A stretch of DNA of 64,000 bases from Symbiodinium natans (lineage: Eukaryota > Sar > Dinophyceae > Suessiales > Symbiodiniaceae). Made by a program: the position numbers and the translations under genes. The stretch is taken from the NCBI GenBank assembly GCA_905221605.1, contig CAJNDS010000722.1, positions 1-64,000 on the forward strand, written 5' to 3'. Positions 1 to 11,403 of this stretch are shown here, piece after piece (positions within the stretch are counted from its first letter, which is position 1; each line of letters begins with the position of its first letter). A model generated the notes under the pieces. It was given only the letters and a program-made list of their open reading frames with translations, was not told the origin of the DNA and made no database searches.

Positions 1-359
1 GAGCATTCATTGACGTCAATTCAAGGCGGGGGCCTCAGCGTCGTGTGCGGCGTAGCGGAGCATCTCCTCTGGCGCTCAGGGCAAAGATAGAGAAGCTGTA
101 TGTTGTTCCCCTCTTTGTGACAACCCCTCCTGTGGAAGCGGCCTCAAGCGCCAGTCCGAGCGCTGGTGGGTTTTATCCTTGGGGCTTGGAAGAGTGTCTC
201 TCCAAGAATCGAAAGAATTTGTTTGCACTGTCTCTCGCTGAAGGCAGAGGCACGCATATGCGGCGCGACGTGCTCAGGACGGCTACAGCTTTCAAGCAGC
301 ACAGCATTCAGGACAAAAGGCGGGCACCTTTACACGAATGTGACTTGAATAAGCAGGTC
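1..359. other. no recognisable gene
   Basis: I see no recognisable coding or RNA signal here. Short open frames exist on the plus strand but have no domain signature, and the right end grades into the minisatellite that follows. Confidence 0.5.
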
Positions 360-830
360 AGCAAAGCTCACCCAGGCAACTGTACCGGAATGTTGACATG
401 ATAAGCAGGCAACGGAAGCTCAGGCGGGCAACTGTACCGAAATGCTGCCTCGGCATAAGCAGGCCAGAAAGGCTCAGTCGGGCCTCTGTCCCGGAATGTT
501 GCCTGAATTGGTAGGCCAAGGAGTCTCACGAGCTGTATTGGAATGTTGCCAAGAGCGGCTGAGGCAGGCAAGTGTACCGGGATGTTGCCGCAATACGCAA
601 GCCAAGGAGGCTCAGGCGGGCAACTTCGCCGAAATGTTGCCTGTGCACGCAGGTGAAAGTCGCTCAGGCAAGGAGGCAAGGGTGGGCAACTGCATCGGAA
701 TGTTGCCGTAACGAGCAACTCAAGGAATTTCAGGCGGGCAACTGTACCCAAAGGTTGCCTGTATGAGCCAGTTAAGGAAGTTCAGGCGGGCAACTGTGCC
801 GGCCTGTTGTCGTAATGCTGGCAGGAAGAA
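360..830. repeat. degenerate ~52-bp minisatellite
   Basis: About nine imperfect direct copies of a unit built around GGCAACTGTACCGGAATGTT followed by a purine-rich stretch ending in CTCAG or TTCAG. Spacing between copies varies around 48-66 bp and is often not a multiple of three, so the short repeat peptides in open frames here are not maintained and the array is probably non-coding. Confidence 0.75.
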
Positions 831-1556
831 TGGAGATCGAAGAAGCTTGTGAGGGCTATGCCCCTGGTAAGACACCGTGGGCGGCACAAGCCCCATCACT
901 GGTCTGAGAAAGTTCGCCTTCACGGCTGGTTTTGGCTGACCACTCCAAAGCAAAGGGGCAATGCTTGGCGGGCCAAACTGAGCCCTCACATCGGCTTGCA
1001 TCGGGTTGCAGCCAGCCTCTTCTGGTCTAACGGGCTCGAAGTTTCAAAAGGCTTTCAGGTAAAGGTTTCAGTGTCATCGGCCCGCTCTGCCAGGAACTTG
1101 TAGAACTTGAAGTAGCAAGTTATGTGGGTTTTGTTGAATCGAACTTTTTTTGAAGCGAAGTCGACTGCGTCAGCCAACCCCAAGAAACACTTAATGCTCG
1201 GAGCTGGAGGTGGTCATGCTTAATGTTTCTGTTTAAGGTTGCTTGGGAGGGCATGAACTTGGGGTTACGGCATTTGTAAGGTGTAGGATCTAGAGTCTAG
1301 TTGTCACGAACCTGCAGGTTTGGATCACTTACGTTCATGCTGTTTAGGGCCTTCGTCGGCACGAGCTGTGATCAGGGCTCAGTGTATTCAGAAAAAAAAA
1401 AAGTGTTCATGGATATTCGTTTGGGTTTTGTGCAGCGGCTTCCAGTGACCGGCATGCGACTTCACCGAGCGATGACTTCAAGCACTACCTACAAGTCGGC
1501 ACCAAGACGAGATCGAAGGGCCACTACGCACAAAAGCCACACACGCATCCACTAGG
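831..1556. other. no recognisable gene; possible missing 3' part of the exonuclease gene
   Basis: This is where the last exon(s) of the minus-strand exonuclease gene should lie. I could not find the expected third exonuclease motif (a Tyr-x3-Asp segment after a DW..RPL block) in any minus-strand frame. A short A-run lies near 1,390. Nothing else is recognised. Confidence 0.4.
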
Positions 1557-2138
1557 CTAGGGGATCTTCTTCATCGAAGTCGCGAGGTCGACCTGGAGAA
1601 AGCGCAGGCAAAGACCCTTGAGACTGCTGCGGCCGCGTTCGCCCGATTTGCTCTCGCCAGCTTCTTCCACCAGCGCAGCCGCAGTGTATGTATCGAACAT
1701 GTTCACCTCTGCAACACGCCATAAGGGAACACATGATACAGCATCGACTCCTAGGCTCTGGGGCGTCCTCAAACTTTAGAACCACATCACGGTGTAGCGC
1801 CGAGAGGCTACGGGGATGCCAAAGTTAGTCCAAAGCCATCGCAGATCATTGCGCGGGGCGTGGAAAAGCTTGATGATGGATCCATCAATGAAGATGTGGC
1901 CAACAAGGTCCCCAAGGCAGCTGTGCAGCTGCAGTGAGTCCAAGACAACGGTCCGATTCACTGTCGCCATTTGCAGGGTACAGACCACGTCAGAATGGCC
2001 TTAGAAGTCGTTTAAGAACAGGGTTCGGCAGCGACTCTTCCATATAGCCGATTCAGATGGCGATTCAGCTTAGCAACATTCAAGGTCAACTCCGAGGATG
2101 GCCACTTCCAATAGGTCCTCCTTGAGAAAGACACACAT
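1557..2138 (-). CDS. RNase D/Rrp6-like 3'-5' exonuclease, three exons, partial
   Basis: Seen in the sequence: read on the minus strand, exon 2138-2078 ends with VDLE (Exo I, D-x-E). After a GT-AG intron at 2077-2000 (78 nt), exon 1999-1812 carries CTLQMATVNRTVVLDSLQL, then IIKLFHAPRNDLRWL (Exo II) and NFGIP. After a second GT-AG intron at 1811-1707 (105 nt), exon 1706-1557 begins VNMFDTYTAAALVEE and continues SSLKGLCLRFLQVDL before a stop. Known of the family: DEDD exonucleases of the RNase D/Rrp6 (EXOSC10) type trim RNA 3' ends, and Rrp6 is the nuclear exosome exonuclease. The FHGA.ND..WL...FGI..VN.FDT order is typical of that branch. Inference: the frame and motif order survive both splices, so the exons are probably real. 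The Exo III motif and HRDC domain were not found, so the gene is partial, decayed, or continues through an exon I missed. The true start is unknown; 2138 is simply the first in-frame ATG. Confidence 0.75.
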
Positions 2139-4099
2139 AGGGAATGGAACTGGAATGCAACTGGGATGCAACGCCTCATGTGCCGACAAGCCCACGGTAG
2201 AGGGGCAGAATCTTGGGGAAGGTGCTCACTACAGCGACCGACCTCAAGGAGACGCAGCACCCGTCGTGCATCCTCCAAGCTCCTTGGCTGCTGCACTGAG
2301 CCCCCAAAATTGTGAAGAGCCGAACTGAATTCCTCCTCCCAGGCAAAACACCCCCGGTGCCTGACATGCACTCAGTATGGTTGATCGCTTGCCTTCCGAG
2401 TGACAAAGCCCACATTCGATGCACAAGCAACAGCTGAAACATTTACGTACATGACTTGTTTGTCAGAGTGCAAGTGTTAGGGACGCCCTGTGCAATCCCG
2501 CACCCTGAGCCGTGCTGCAAGCCAACCCCCAAGCCCCAAGCATTCGCCCCTTCTTTTTGGCAGGAAGCCATGACTCACAAGATCCTGGCACAAGAACAGC
2601 CCACAACTCAGACTTGCACATGTCCCTTCCCCACACCTTAGCATTCCTGGAGTGTGGTAAACTCATGTAAAACTACTTTCAAGAGCTCCAATGCACGCTC
2701 CCACACCCACGCCCACTGCCCCCACGCCCGGAGCACGGCAAATTACGGCGCAAGCCCAAACCCACACCTGCACCCACCACGCTCACCGACGAATCTTACA
2801 AGGATTCACATTTCGGGCTCACAAAAAGTGAAACTTCCAACGTTCAGTCTGGGCTCTCTGCCCAGGCCGGCTGCTGAGCTGAAGCATCTGCAGGTTTCAG
2901 CAAAGACTGCCACGAAAGAAGCTGATCACCTGGTTACAAGCTGGCGCTTGGTTCCAGAATCTGGGATTCTAAGTCGCCATGTGTTCGTGAAGTCTCTTGA
3001 CCTTTGGAGATTTGGAGAGCCTTGCCAGGCTAATGCCCCCAAAGTGCCTTCGGACAGATCTCGGACATGGAAGATTCTCTCTCGCTCGACCTTTGAGGCA
3101 TGAAAGCCCAGAACCTGGGGTGTCGATAGCGCGCCATCTCATGGAAAGAATTGAGACCTGGATTCCTGCACAAAAAAGTTGCACAGAGCAGCTGCCAAGA
3201 GGCTGTGCTGCCCACTTCTGCAGACTGAAGCCAATGGGAGATGTCCTGACACAACAATAACAACTTTGACCAACACTCGCAGAACAGATGCTTCAGAACA
3301 GCCACCCGGGCGTTCCAAGCCAACTGAGCCCAAACTCTTGAGTTTTATGAACGCCTCGTCCATTTGGTTAGAACATCGGTACTAGGGCTTCGTGCTTCGG
3401 TATTTGGGTTGACGGGAATCACAAGCTACGCATCCCTCATCTTGGATCATTTCTCTTGCGCTCTGACCCCATCGTTTCGCCGATTGTTGGTGCCGCCACC
3501 TCACGTCTCCGATACTTTTCCTCCTCCCATGCATGTTCTCTGTCTTGCCGATGCTCCTTTGTTTGCTCATGGCTTGGCTTTGGCGAAGAGAAGGACCAAG
3601 AGTGGGGGACAAATTGTGGGACAACTCAAAGTGCCCTGAAGGTGTCTTTTTGAGCGTTGCCTCACACGGCCTTGCTCGGCTGCTGTTGCTTCCTTCCATC
3701 TCACTTTGTGGTTTGGTGGTCTGGACCTGGCGGGCTCTGAAATCTCCACCTGATGAACCACGAGCCGAGGAACCTTTACCTACCTGTACATGATGTACGT
3801 GATGTACCCATGGAGTTGTGGCCAGCGTCGAAGTGTGCCGCCCGTTGCGCTGCAGCCGCCGCCTCCGCCGCCGGCTCAGTACCACCATCACCACGGAGCA
3901 GCAGGGCCACGCACCTCGAGTGATGTCTCTAACAGATGCGACACGGTGTGACACCTACAGGTCATCTGTGTCCTGCATGTGCACACTCCGAAGGAAAAGA
4001 ACCGCTGCGAAACAGCGAGGCCCAAAGATAAACTCAAAAACTTCGCATTTTCAGAACGGTCAAGCCACTCGACATTCCCTGCAGATGCTGCCGCCTGCC
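2139..4099. other. no recognisable gene
   Basis: Upstream exons of the minus-strand exonuclease may lie here, but none is recognisable. A minus-strand open frame of 190 codons (3,382-3,954) is basic and low in complexity, with no domain signature. I do not call it. Confidence 0.4.
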
Positions 4100-4104
4100 A
4101 AGAT

Positions 4105-4235
4105 CGCCATATAACGCCGCAAGGGCCACAGGGTGCCGCAAGACACAGCTTGACCCAGCCTCAAGAAGGCTGACTTTGTCGTCTTTGGCGGCATCCTTGG
4201 CTGCACAAGACTGCAGAATGCTCCCGCCAATAACT
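4105..4235 (-). CDS. possible ankyrin-type exon
   Basis: The minus-strand frame reads AAKDDKVSLLEAGSSC followed by HPVALAALYGDLG. This has the spacing of ankyrin helices (a short Ala-rich helix, then LLEAG). It lacks the usual TPLH tetrapeptide, so the call rests mainly on the clearer ankyrin-like exons on the same strand at 4,412, 8,699 and 11,134. Splice sites were not fixed. It could be a chance open frame. Confidence 0.3.
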
Positions 4236-4411
4236 GCCAAACCACCAATGCGCCTCGATGGCAAAAAGCATCTGCACTTGATCAGAGTCAAGAATCGAGA
4301 CTCTTCGGGCATTTCGGCACTCCATCACAGGCCTCATCGGATGAGATTAGCGCAAAGCCTACTTACCCTACCTGAAACAAGACATCTTGGTCACAAGGCT
4401 ACTTCTCCTAC

Positions 4412-4505
4412 CTTGCAACACAAATGACCAACACATTTTGCAAGGCCTCGAGGAGTAGGGCCAAGCACTCCTCAGAGTTGGCGGCTGCAGTGAAGGCGAA
4501 GCCAT
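4412..4505 (-). CDS. ankyrin-repeat exon
   Basis: On the minus strand a 94-nt exon is bounded by a CAG acceptor ending at 4506 and an AG|GTAGGA donor starting at 4411. It reads GFAFTAAANSEECLALLLEA, which fits an ankyrin helix pair: a helix with Ala-Ala-Ala-Asn, then EECL.LLLEA. Ankyrin repeats are protein-binding scaffolds. This strand is consistent with the exonuclease fragment and with further ankyrin-like pieces out to 12.5 kb, so they may belong to one minus-strand, many-exon gene or to several genes. The stop just after the donor in the unspliced frame supports the exon end. Confidence 0.55.
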
Positions 4506-4524
4506 CTGATCAGGGTGCGCATAA

Positions 4525-4551
4525 GATTTGCAAGATTTGCAAGATTTGCTA
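4525..4551. repeat. 9-bp triplicate
   Basis: Three adjacent copies of AAGATTTGC, just upstream (on the minus strand) of the ankyrin-type exon. Confidence 0.7.
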
Positions 4552-7500
4552 AAGACTGCAAAAAGCGGGGGCCTCTTGGGCTGCTGTGTGACTATGATGC
4601 ATACGTTCGCTCTCGTCTGTCTCTCCCTTACAATCGAATGATGCATGGAAAGCGGCTTGCACTAATTCATCTCCCCAAAAACCATATATGCACCGACCAA
4701 TTTGTATTGACGAACCCCTACGTATGTTTGCATATAACTATATATGTAGCCTCATACACTCACCAATAAGGGAGTAGAAGGGATACCTCATAGTCTCATG
4801 ACGGCCCCACTATGGCCCCCCCAAAGGGCGGGTGTTGAGCTGCACCTGGCGAATGGATGAACAAGGCTGTGGAATAAGAGTGAGGATGCGAACACGAAAC
4901 TTTCAGCCAATGTGTTTGAACAGAGCATGCCTGCGCCGGCAGGATCGGCCTTGGACGTCAGCAGCAGGGACACCTAAGTTGCTAGCGCGGGTGTTTGCGC
5001 ACAGTATGGTCATCTGAAACTACAGAAACTAAGTTCGACAAGGCATAAGGCGCACCGGGTAGCAGCGGAAGTGTTGCGGGCAGCCGTTGCAGCGACCAGT
5101 GGCCAGCATAACTTGCTGGTTTCTGCTGTCTGCCTTAGACAGCACGGCACGAAAGAACGTGGTGCCCTGCTCCCCCAGTCGAGAACGGCGACAATTTACG
5201 TGGAGCTCAGCTTAATGCATGTTGCACAGCTGGCAACCTGCTGCACACTTGAACACACTTTGCGTGCATGGCCGCGCATGAACACATTGCTCTCGACAAC
5301 GGTGCATCTATGTGTATCTTTACCCACAGACGCTACCGTAGGTTCGCATCTCGAAACTTGCGCAGTGCCACGGCTACGAGAGTTCTAGCGCGCTGTAAGC
5401 TCAGCTGGATCTCAATTACTTTGGCAGCCCCGGCGGACCCTGAAACTCAGGTGGAGCCGAAGCACAAGTAGCGTTCCACAAGCGACTCCATCAGCGGCTG
5501 CTCTGGGGCTTTAAGGCCCAGCCCACGCCTCAGAGGGAGCTTCAAACCGGCACGGCTTTTGAATGCTTCCCGAGTTCCCCCACATGGTGTCATCCCACGC
5601 GGTGTGTCTAGTACTGTGTATCCGGTGTGCCAGAGTGCAAGAGTGCAACAGCGCAACTCGGTGCCTGAGAGCAAAGGTGAGAGTCGCCTCGGTCACGTCG
5701 GCCTTTGCCTCCAGCAGGGCGAGGCCTCAGCAGCACACCTTTTTTGATGCAAAAAACAGAAAAAACAAAACACCGTAGGCGTGCCATCTTCAGACACTGT
5801 GTGAGCATGTATATGATTACAGGCATCAGCAAAACGGCGCCAGGGCACAGCATTCTATTGAAACCGGACTGAGTGCTGTGATGGTTCCTGTGGAGCAGCG
5901 CGGGTGTCTTCTGATAATCCCACTGAAACATCAGACATCACAGCTTTTGCAGGACCCACCTCGGCGTAGTGCCTCCTGCCTCTCCGCAGAACACACTCGG
6001 CGGAACCCATGGAAAACTCCGCGACACGTATTGCAAAAAGAACATCTTTGCGCAGACTTTGGCGGTCGCTACCTCGGAGGCGAAGGAGGGGCCGGACTTC
6101 GCTCAGCATTAGCAGGGAAAGGCGGCCAGGTAACCTCCACACACCATCGGTCCAAAAACGTGATGAAACATACGTGCACGGGCAAACCCTCCCAACCCTG
6201 CACCTCGGCACGAGACTTTGGACCGTGCATCAAGACCAGGTAAATGATATCCTGCAGGGCCGAGAAAACTCTGAACTGGCATTGATCATGGACACTGCTG
6301 CTTCTGGGCATTCTTAACCCTGCCGCTCCAAGCTCTCCAAGCACCCTTGAGACTGCTAAGATCTGCTCAGGTGGAGAAACTGAAGTTGAAGCTCCTGACT
6401 CTTCAATGCTGCCGGACAGCGGCGGGCGAGGAGTGAAAGCATACCTCATAGCCATGTGGTTAAAGGGTTCATGCAGCGGTACCGCCACGCTCAACCGCCC
6501 AATTCCGCAAGTAGACATGCATGCACCAATGGCGCGCAAAAGGCTGCAGCTATCAAACTAAGAAGTCTGACCTGGGAACGTAAGGTGGGCAAGCCTCGTT
6601 CTATGAAATGCGGAAGAGCATGATCGTCTGTTCGACATGATGGGTGCTAGCTTTATTCTACTTGAGCAGCCCGCCTGTCACGCCAGTATGCACAGCCCAC
6701 GTCAAGGCTGTAGCGAAAATCGCAGTGGTGGCAGGGCCTGGCGACAGCTGGTCTGCCTCAGACATCACCCAAGGTACACGTCAAAGGGGTCAACACGTTG
6801 CAGCGCTGAACAGCGGATGGATGCCAAGCGGCCAAGAGCTCTGCAGTGGGCAGCTCCTGCAATACAAGCCCGCAGACATCTCTGAAAAGTGCCGCGGATC
6901 AAAGGCAAGCAACACCTCCATCATCTCAGAACATGCACGGGACTGGAAACTGGAAACTGCCGCATCCTGCCCAATCACGGCAAAATCCATAGCAGACCTG
7001 ACCACGGATACACGATTCTACAGGGCTTCTCATGAGGAACAGGGGGCACGCACAGCCTTCTTTCTTGCATGGCACCCACACGAGCAGACGATGAGCTAAG
7101 CAAAACGCATTCACGGCGCAGCAGCTTCTGACTTGAAACTTTAGTCGTCCTTTTGACATTTTGGGAACCACGTGCAGTGAGCATCATGAGATGTCTGAAA
7201 TGTCCTGCCCACTTCCTGCCTGGCGGTACGCTTTGCACGGAGTTCCGGTATCGCGCGTGCCGCCAGCAGCATTTGCATGCCTGATGCTACAGATGCGACA
7301 GAAGAAGAAGCTGCTCTCTCGGATCAGACGCGTGCTTAAAGAAAAGCCAAAAGGACATTTGTGACTGCCCCCTTTTGTCCACCTCGACGTGTGGCGCGTA
7401 AGCTTTGGGGCAACTCTGTCTTTTTGTGGCACGAGCAAACCTAGGCGAAAACCAAAGAAATAGCAAGAGAACGGAGGGCGAGACAGAGAGAGAGGGCACA

Positions 7501-7689
7501 GAAGATGCAAAACAGACAGAGAATAGAAAGAGACAGAAGAGACAACAAACTATCAACCAACAGAGAAACGCAGAAAGAGACAAAGAGATAGACCGACTGA
7601 GAGGCGAGAGCGAAAGAGATGGAGAGGAGAGACTAAGGAGCGAGCAAAATGAAGCAAGGGAGGAAGCGAGAGAGACAAAATCCAAGGAC
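4552..7689. other. mostly unassigned; one weak ankyrin-like piece
   Basis: The minus strand at about 5,630-5,724 reads GLALLEAKADVTEATLTFAL, which resembles an ankyrin LLEAKADV turn. Around 6,660-6,760 it reads TALTWAVHTGVTGGLL. Both are isolated short segments without confirmed splice sites. Nothing else between 4.55 and 7.69 kb is recognisable. Confidence 0.3.
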
Positions 7690-7990
7690 GACAGACAAAT
7701 GTGGAGGAGAGGGAGATCGAGAGCGAGAGAGCGAGAGAGCGAGAGAGCGAGAGAGCGAGAGAGCGAGAGAGCGAGAGAGCGAGAGAGCGAGAGAGCGAGA
7801 GAGCGAGAGAGCGCGAGAGCGAGAGAGCGAGAGAGCGCGAAAGCGAGAGAGAGCGAGAGAGCGAGGGAGATTGAGAACTTGGAGTGGGAGGGAAATAGTG
7901 AGAGATAAAGAGAGAGAGAGAGAGAGAGAGAGAGATATAGAGAGAGAGAGAGAGAAAGAAAGAGAGAGAGAGAGAGAGATAAAGAGACTC
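7690..7990. repeat. purine microsatellite (GAGAGAGC)n then (GA)n
   Basis: About 140 bp of 8-bp GAGAGAGC units (7,720-7,866) are followed by GA-rich DNA with interruptions (7,905-7,990). The surrounding 7.44-7.72 kb is also strongly purine-biased. Long Arg/Glu and Leu/Ser open frames on both strands here are products of the repeat. Confidence 0.9.
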
Positions 7991-8407
7991 AGAGTGAGCG
8001 AGGGCAGGAGGCGCGGATGGAGAGGGAACGGCCAGGGTGGGAGAGGAGTTATGTTCCAAGCCGCAGCCGACGTGGCCGCGAAAAGCTGCTGCCGCAAGGG
8101 GTAAAAAGTCCTCTGCGCGCAAACGAACACTCATGCAGAGCAGGAGACGCAGGGAAGAACCGGGAAGAAAGGGACACTGTCTCAATGACTGCCGCGCTCT
8201 GCTTTCCCACTGCTTGCCACATTTTGCGACACAGAGCAACTTCAATGATAAACAAAAACAACCTCTCTCACACAACTTTGACGGCTCTCTGCCACTCCCT
8301 CAGTTAAGTGCTGTCTCCTGCAGCTCCGGAGGAGGATCACGGACTTGCCTGGAGGCAACGCACATCAGGTGCAAGGCCAGAAAGGTCAGGCAAGACCTCT
8401 GCCGGCA

Positions 8408-8462
8408 CCCATCATCACACATGTCATCACACATGTCATCACACATGTCATCACACATTATC
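8408..8462. repeat. 12-bp tandem repeat
   Basis: About four copies of ATCACACATGTC. Confidence 0.85.
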
Positions 8463-8698
8463 TCACATTTCGCATACTCTCACATCATTTCAAGCACAGC
8501 TAGCCCACCTGAGCCCTTCTGGGCAACGGAGGAGCTCCTGACAAGGCTCCGATCTGCTCTGCGCGGCGCTGCCCTCCGGCTACGAGTAGCATCGAGTCTC
8601 TTGCTCTCAACTGTGAGTTTTCAAGCATGCTTAAGCATATCTTAAGCATGCTCATTTGCCTGAAGTGTCCTACTGGTAGGACTTCGGTGGCCGAGATC

Positions 8699-8842
8699 AC
8701 ACGGAGCTTTGCTAGCGCTCACAAGGTGCCACAGGACGCAGCCACGCAAATTGCAGCAAAAGTCCTCCAAGGCATCCAGTGCTCCAGTAGCTGACGCAAT
8801 CGCTATCGGCGTGCCCCCATCACGGTCGGCAACGTGCATGCA
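8699..8842 (-). CDS. ankyrin-type exon segment
   Basis: The minus-strand frame reads VADRDGGTPIAIASATGALD and continues ALEDFCCNLRGCVLWHLVSA. The DRDGGTPIAIA block matches the ankyrin loop plus first helix (D.xG.TPL..A), followed by the short G-x-x-x turn and a second helix. Exon limits are not certain; the open frame itself spans 8,642-8,893. It lies on the same strand as the other ankyrin-like pieces. It could be a decayed copy, because the following repeat is not continuous in frame. Confidence 0.5.
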
Positions 8843-8963
8843 AAGGCGGCCCTGGCCAGAACTTCTTGCTGGGACTTCATCCAGCCAGCACACACTCTAT
8901 GCGTAACGCAAGTGAGATTGTGTCCATTGATTGGAGCCGGTTGGAAGATGTTGGAAAGAAGGT

Positions 8964-9104
8964 GACAGCATCCAATGGTTTGTTCCCGTCATGCTCGTAG
9001 AGCCCGACCCCCAATGCGTCACGCTTCAAGCAGAAGGAACTCAATTGAAGCCACGATGGACGAACTGCCAGATCTGCCTCCTCCGTGGCCAGCAGAAGCT
9101 GCAA
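8964..9104 (-). CDS. possible ankyrin-type exon segment
   Basis: The minus-strand frame begins LLLATEEADLAV and later reads LYEHDGNKPLDAV. A second helix ending LLLA..ADL and a closing DGNKPLDAV are both ankyrin-like elements. The spacing between them is longer than one 33-residue repeat, and splice sites are not resolved. Confidence 0.35.
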
Positions 9105-9167
9105 GCATCGCGGGCTGGCGCCCGCTGCGCGGCCTTTAGAAAAACAAAAAATGATACGCGCCTATAC

Positions 9168-9238
9168 CCTACCCATGCATCAAGTGTGCTAAGATTTTCT
9201 GGATCACCCACGCATCAAGTGTGCTAAGATTTCCGGAG
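9168..9238. repeat. ~33-bp direct duplication
   Basis: Two adjacent copies of CATCAAGTGTGCTAAGATTT with similar flanks, starting near 9,176 and 9,212. No further copies are seen. Confidence 0.7.
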
Positions 9239-9239
9239 C

Positions 9240-10450
9240 AAATGTGCAGTCCTGAAATTGTCTAAAGATGAAGCGTTTATGCAAGGCCGCTGCACTTCCA
9301 TAGCCTGAGTGCTGGTTGATGTGTGATTGCCGAACTATCTCGCACCCTTTCGTCGAGGCCCTTTCGCATTACGAGCTCAACGACACCCCCGAGGAGTAAG
9401 GCGTGGAAATCCTAGTCGACTGAGTCAATTCTCCCCTCGCTCTGAAACTAGAACTTCCTCGTAGAACCGGTGCCTGAGCTTCAACTAAAGCAAATGTCCG
9501 CTTACTGAAATCTAGAACATCTAGAACTGGGTCTGCACACGGCACCATGCTGGCAGGCGGCCATTCACAAACTTCCCGCCGCGGCGACCACCCCAGGTAC
9601 CCCAAGATGCCATGTGCACAACCTCCAGCATCGTGGGCGGACAACCGACCATCTCAGATCATAAAGGGGCTCTGTGTGGCGTGATTGTGTGTATGTGTGT
9701 GTGTGTGTGCGTCGTACTGTGTCATGTTCCGCGTCGCTGAAGGTGCCCTTGGTCTTAAGCAGTCGCAGCATCTCATGCAACACCCGCGTGGCAAATTCTG
9801 GTGCGTGTAGAAATTCAAATCTCCTTGAGAAGGGTTGCCGTGCGCTGGTGATCGTCGACGATCCGTGGATCCGCCCTTTTCTCCAGCAGCATCGCCTGAG
9901 AGAAAGAGGTTCGGAGACCGTTGTGAGCAGACCTTTGTCCCCAGACGCGATATCAATATTGCACTTCTTCATGTCGAAAAATGCTGGCAAAGACCGGCCA
10001 TATTTCACAACTACGCCGCACAATATTCGACAAACACAGAACACCAGCGAGGACCTGATACGGCAATAGATCTTAGCAAAAACGACGTTCTACCAAACAA
10101 TGAATAACAAATATACTACCCCATATGCGACTGACCAACTATGGCTCGATTATGTCGAAGCTATTCTCAAAGCTTTTGAAGCCAGCACAGAGAACTGGTA
10201 GGCATCAAAAAGCAATGCCTCGGTATGTTTCGGCATGTTCCTTTAGGCCTAAACAAAACCCACAAGCGACCCTGTTTTGCAGGGTCCACTGCGGTCAGCC
10301 TATGCCTTGCCACCTCGGCACAGCGATGTCCGGAGAGTCCGACCACGCAGCCTCAGGCACATCACACAGCGCAAGGCTGTCGAGTTTAGGGTTTATAGAA
10401 ATTGTATAGGGTTTGGGTCCCAATAACGTTTTGACCGAAACGTTTTGACC
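9240..10450. other. unassigned; contains (TG)n at ~9,681-9,708
   Basis: No recognisable gene. A short TG/GT microsatellite lies at about 9,681-9,708. Overlapping minus-strand open frames (9,565-10,044 and 9,654-9,956) have no domain signature. Confidence 0.45.
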
Positions 10451-10559
10451 GAAAGTTTTGAGCGAAAGTTGCGGGGCGCTGGGTGTGCAGGGGCGAGCTT
10501 TGCGGAAGGCCCGGGACCTGATTTGGGGCCTTGGGGCCTTTTGTGACCTTTTTGGGCCT

Positions 10560-10800
10560 CCCATTGTGGGGTTTGGGGGGGGGGTTTGGGGGTTTTTTTT
10601 TGGGGGGGGGAGGGGGGGGTTTTGGTTTGGGGGCGTTGTTGGGGAGGTTTTTTGGGGTTTTGGGGGGGTTTTGGGGGTGGGTTCGGAGGGTTTTTGGGGG
10701 GTTTGGGGGGGGTTTTGGGGAGGTGGGTTTTGGGGGGGGTTTGGGGGGGGGTTGGGGGGGTTTGGGGGGGTTTGGGGGGGTTTGGGGGGGTTTAAGGGGC
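10560..10800 (+). repeat. G/T-rich tract, G-quadruplex-prone
   Basis: About 240 bp consisting almost entirely of GGG-GGGGGGGGGG runs separated by one to eight T. The plus strand is G-rich. Long Gly-rich and Pro-rich open frames across it reflect the composition. Many closely spaced G-runs meet the usual pattern for G-quadruplex formation. Confidence 0.9.
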
Positions 10801-10997
10801 CTGCCTTTCGGCTTGATGTGCAGTCTAAGTTGGGAAGGCCGCAGAGCTTTAAGTAAATTGAGCATTTGGCCTCCCAGGCGCTGTGGATTAATTTGCTGTG
10901 GATTAATTTGCTTAAACTCTGTATGTCAGCTGTTTAGACAAATATCTTGAAAATTCAGAATGATACCACGTACAATTTCTATTTATTTGGTCTGGAG

Positions 10998-11140
10998 CGT
11001 TTAGGGTTTAGGGTTGAGGGTTGAGGATTGAGGGTTGAGGGATGAGGGATGAGGGTTGAGGGTTGAGGGTTGAGGGTTTAGGGTTTAGGGTTTAGGGGTT
11101 AGGGTTTAGGGGTTAGGGGTTAGGGTTTAGGGTTTAGAAG
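10998..11140 (+). repeat. interstitial telomere-like repeat (TTTAGGG/TTGAGGG)
   Basis: Tandem heptamers TTTAGGG, with TTGAGGG and ATGAGGG variants, G-rich on the plus strand. TTTAGGG is the telomere repeat of plants, many algae and dinoflagellates. Ordinary sequence on both sides makes this an internal tract. Confidence 0.9.
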
Positions 11141-11403
11141 TTTAGAGACAACACGACAACACGACAACACGACAGGGCGAATGCCTTGGCGAGTGCAGTA
11201 CGCCCATGTCGGCTGCGGGCATCCTCGCTCGCATGAGGCCGCAGGCTTTGACATGTCGCAGCAGGCAAACTGAATTCCACTGCGCATCTCACTTCACTCT
11301 GGGCAAGCAAAGCTTCAACGGGCAAAGTGGTGTGTTGCAGCAGCCAACGAACGGCTGCTGGCTGGTCGTTTGATGTCGCCCAGTAGAGTGGATATCGATC
11401 CAA
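11134..11403 (-). CDS. ankyrin-repeat exon(s)
   Basis: The minus-strand open frame begins DRYPLYWATSNDQPAAVRWL, then LQHTTLPVEALLAQ, and later reads EDARSRHGRTALAKAFAL. PLYWATSNDQPAAVRWLL fits ankyrin helix 1, turn and helix 2, and HGRTALAKA fits the next repeat's loop. The interval between the two contains a cysteine- and serine-rich stretch that may be an unrecognised intron or an insertion. The upstream end at 11,403 is an ATG but need not be the start. The gene would run towards lower coordinates. Confidence 0.5.
   Translation of the reverse strand: MDRYPLYWATSNDQPAAVRWLLQHTTLPVEALLAQSEVRCAVEFSLPAATCQSLRPHASEDARSRHGRTALAKAFALSCCRVVVLSLNF

Noticed and set aside
7405..8275. Arg/Glu and Leu/Ser frames over the GA-rich region
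   Set aside because: Microsatellite translation without non-repeat sequence.
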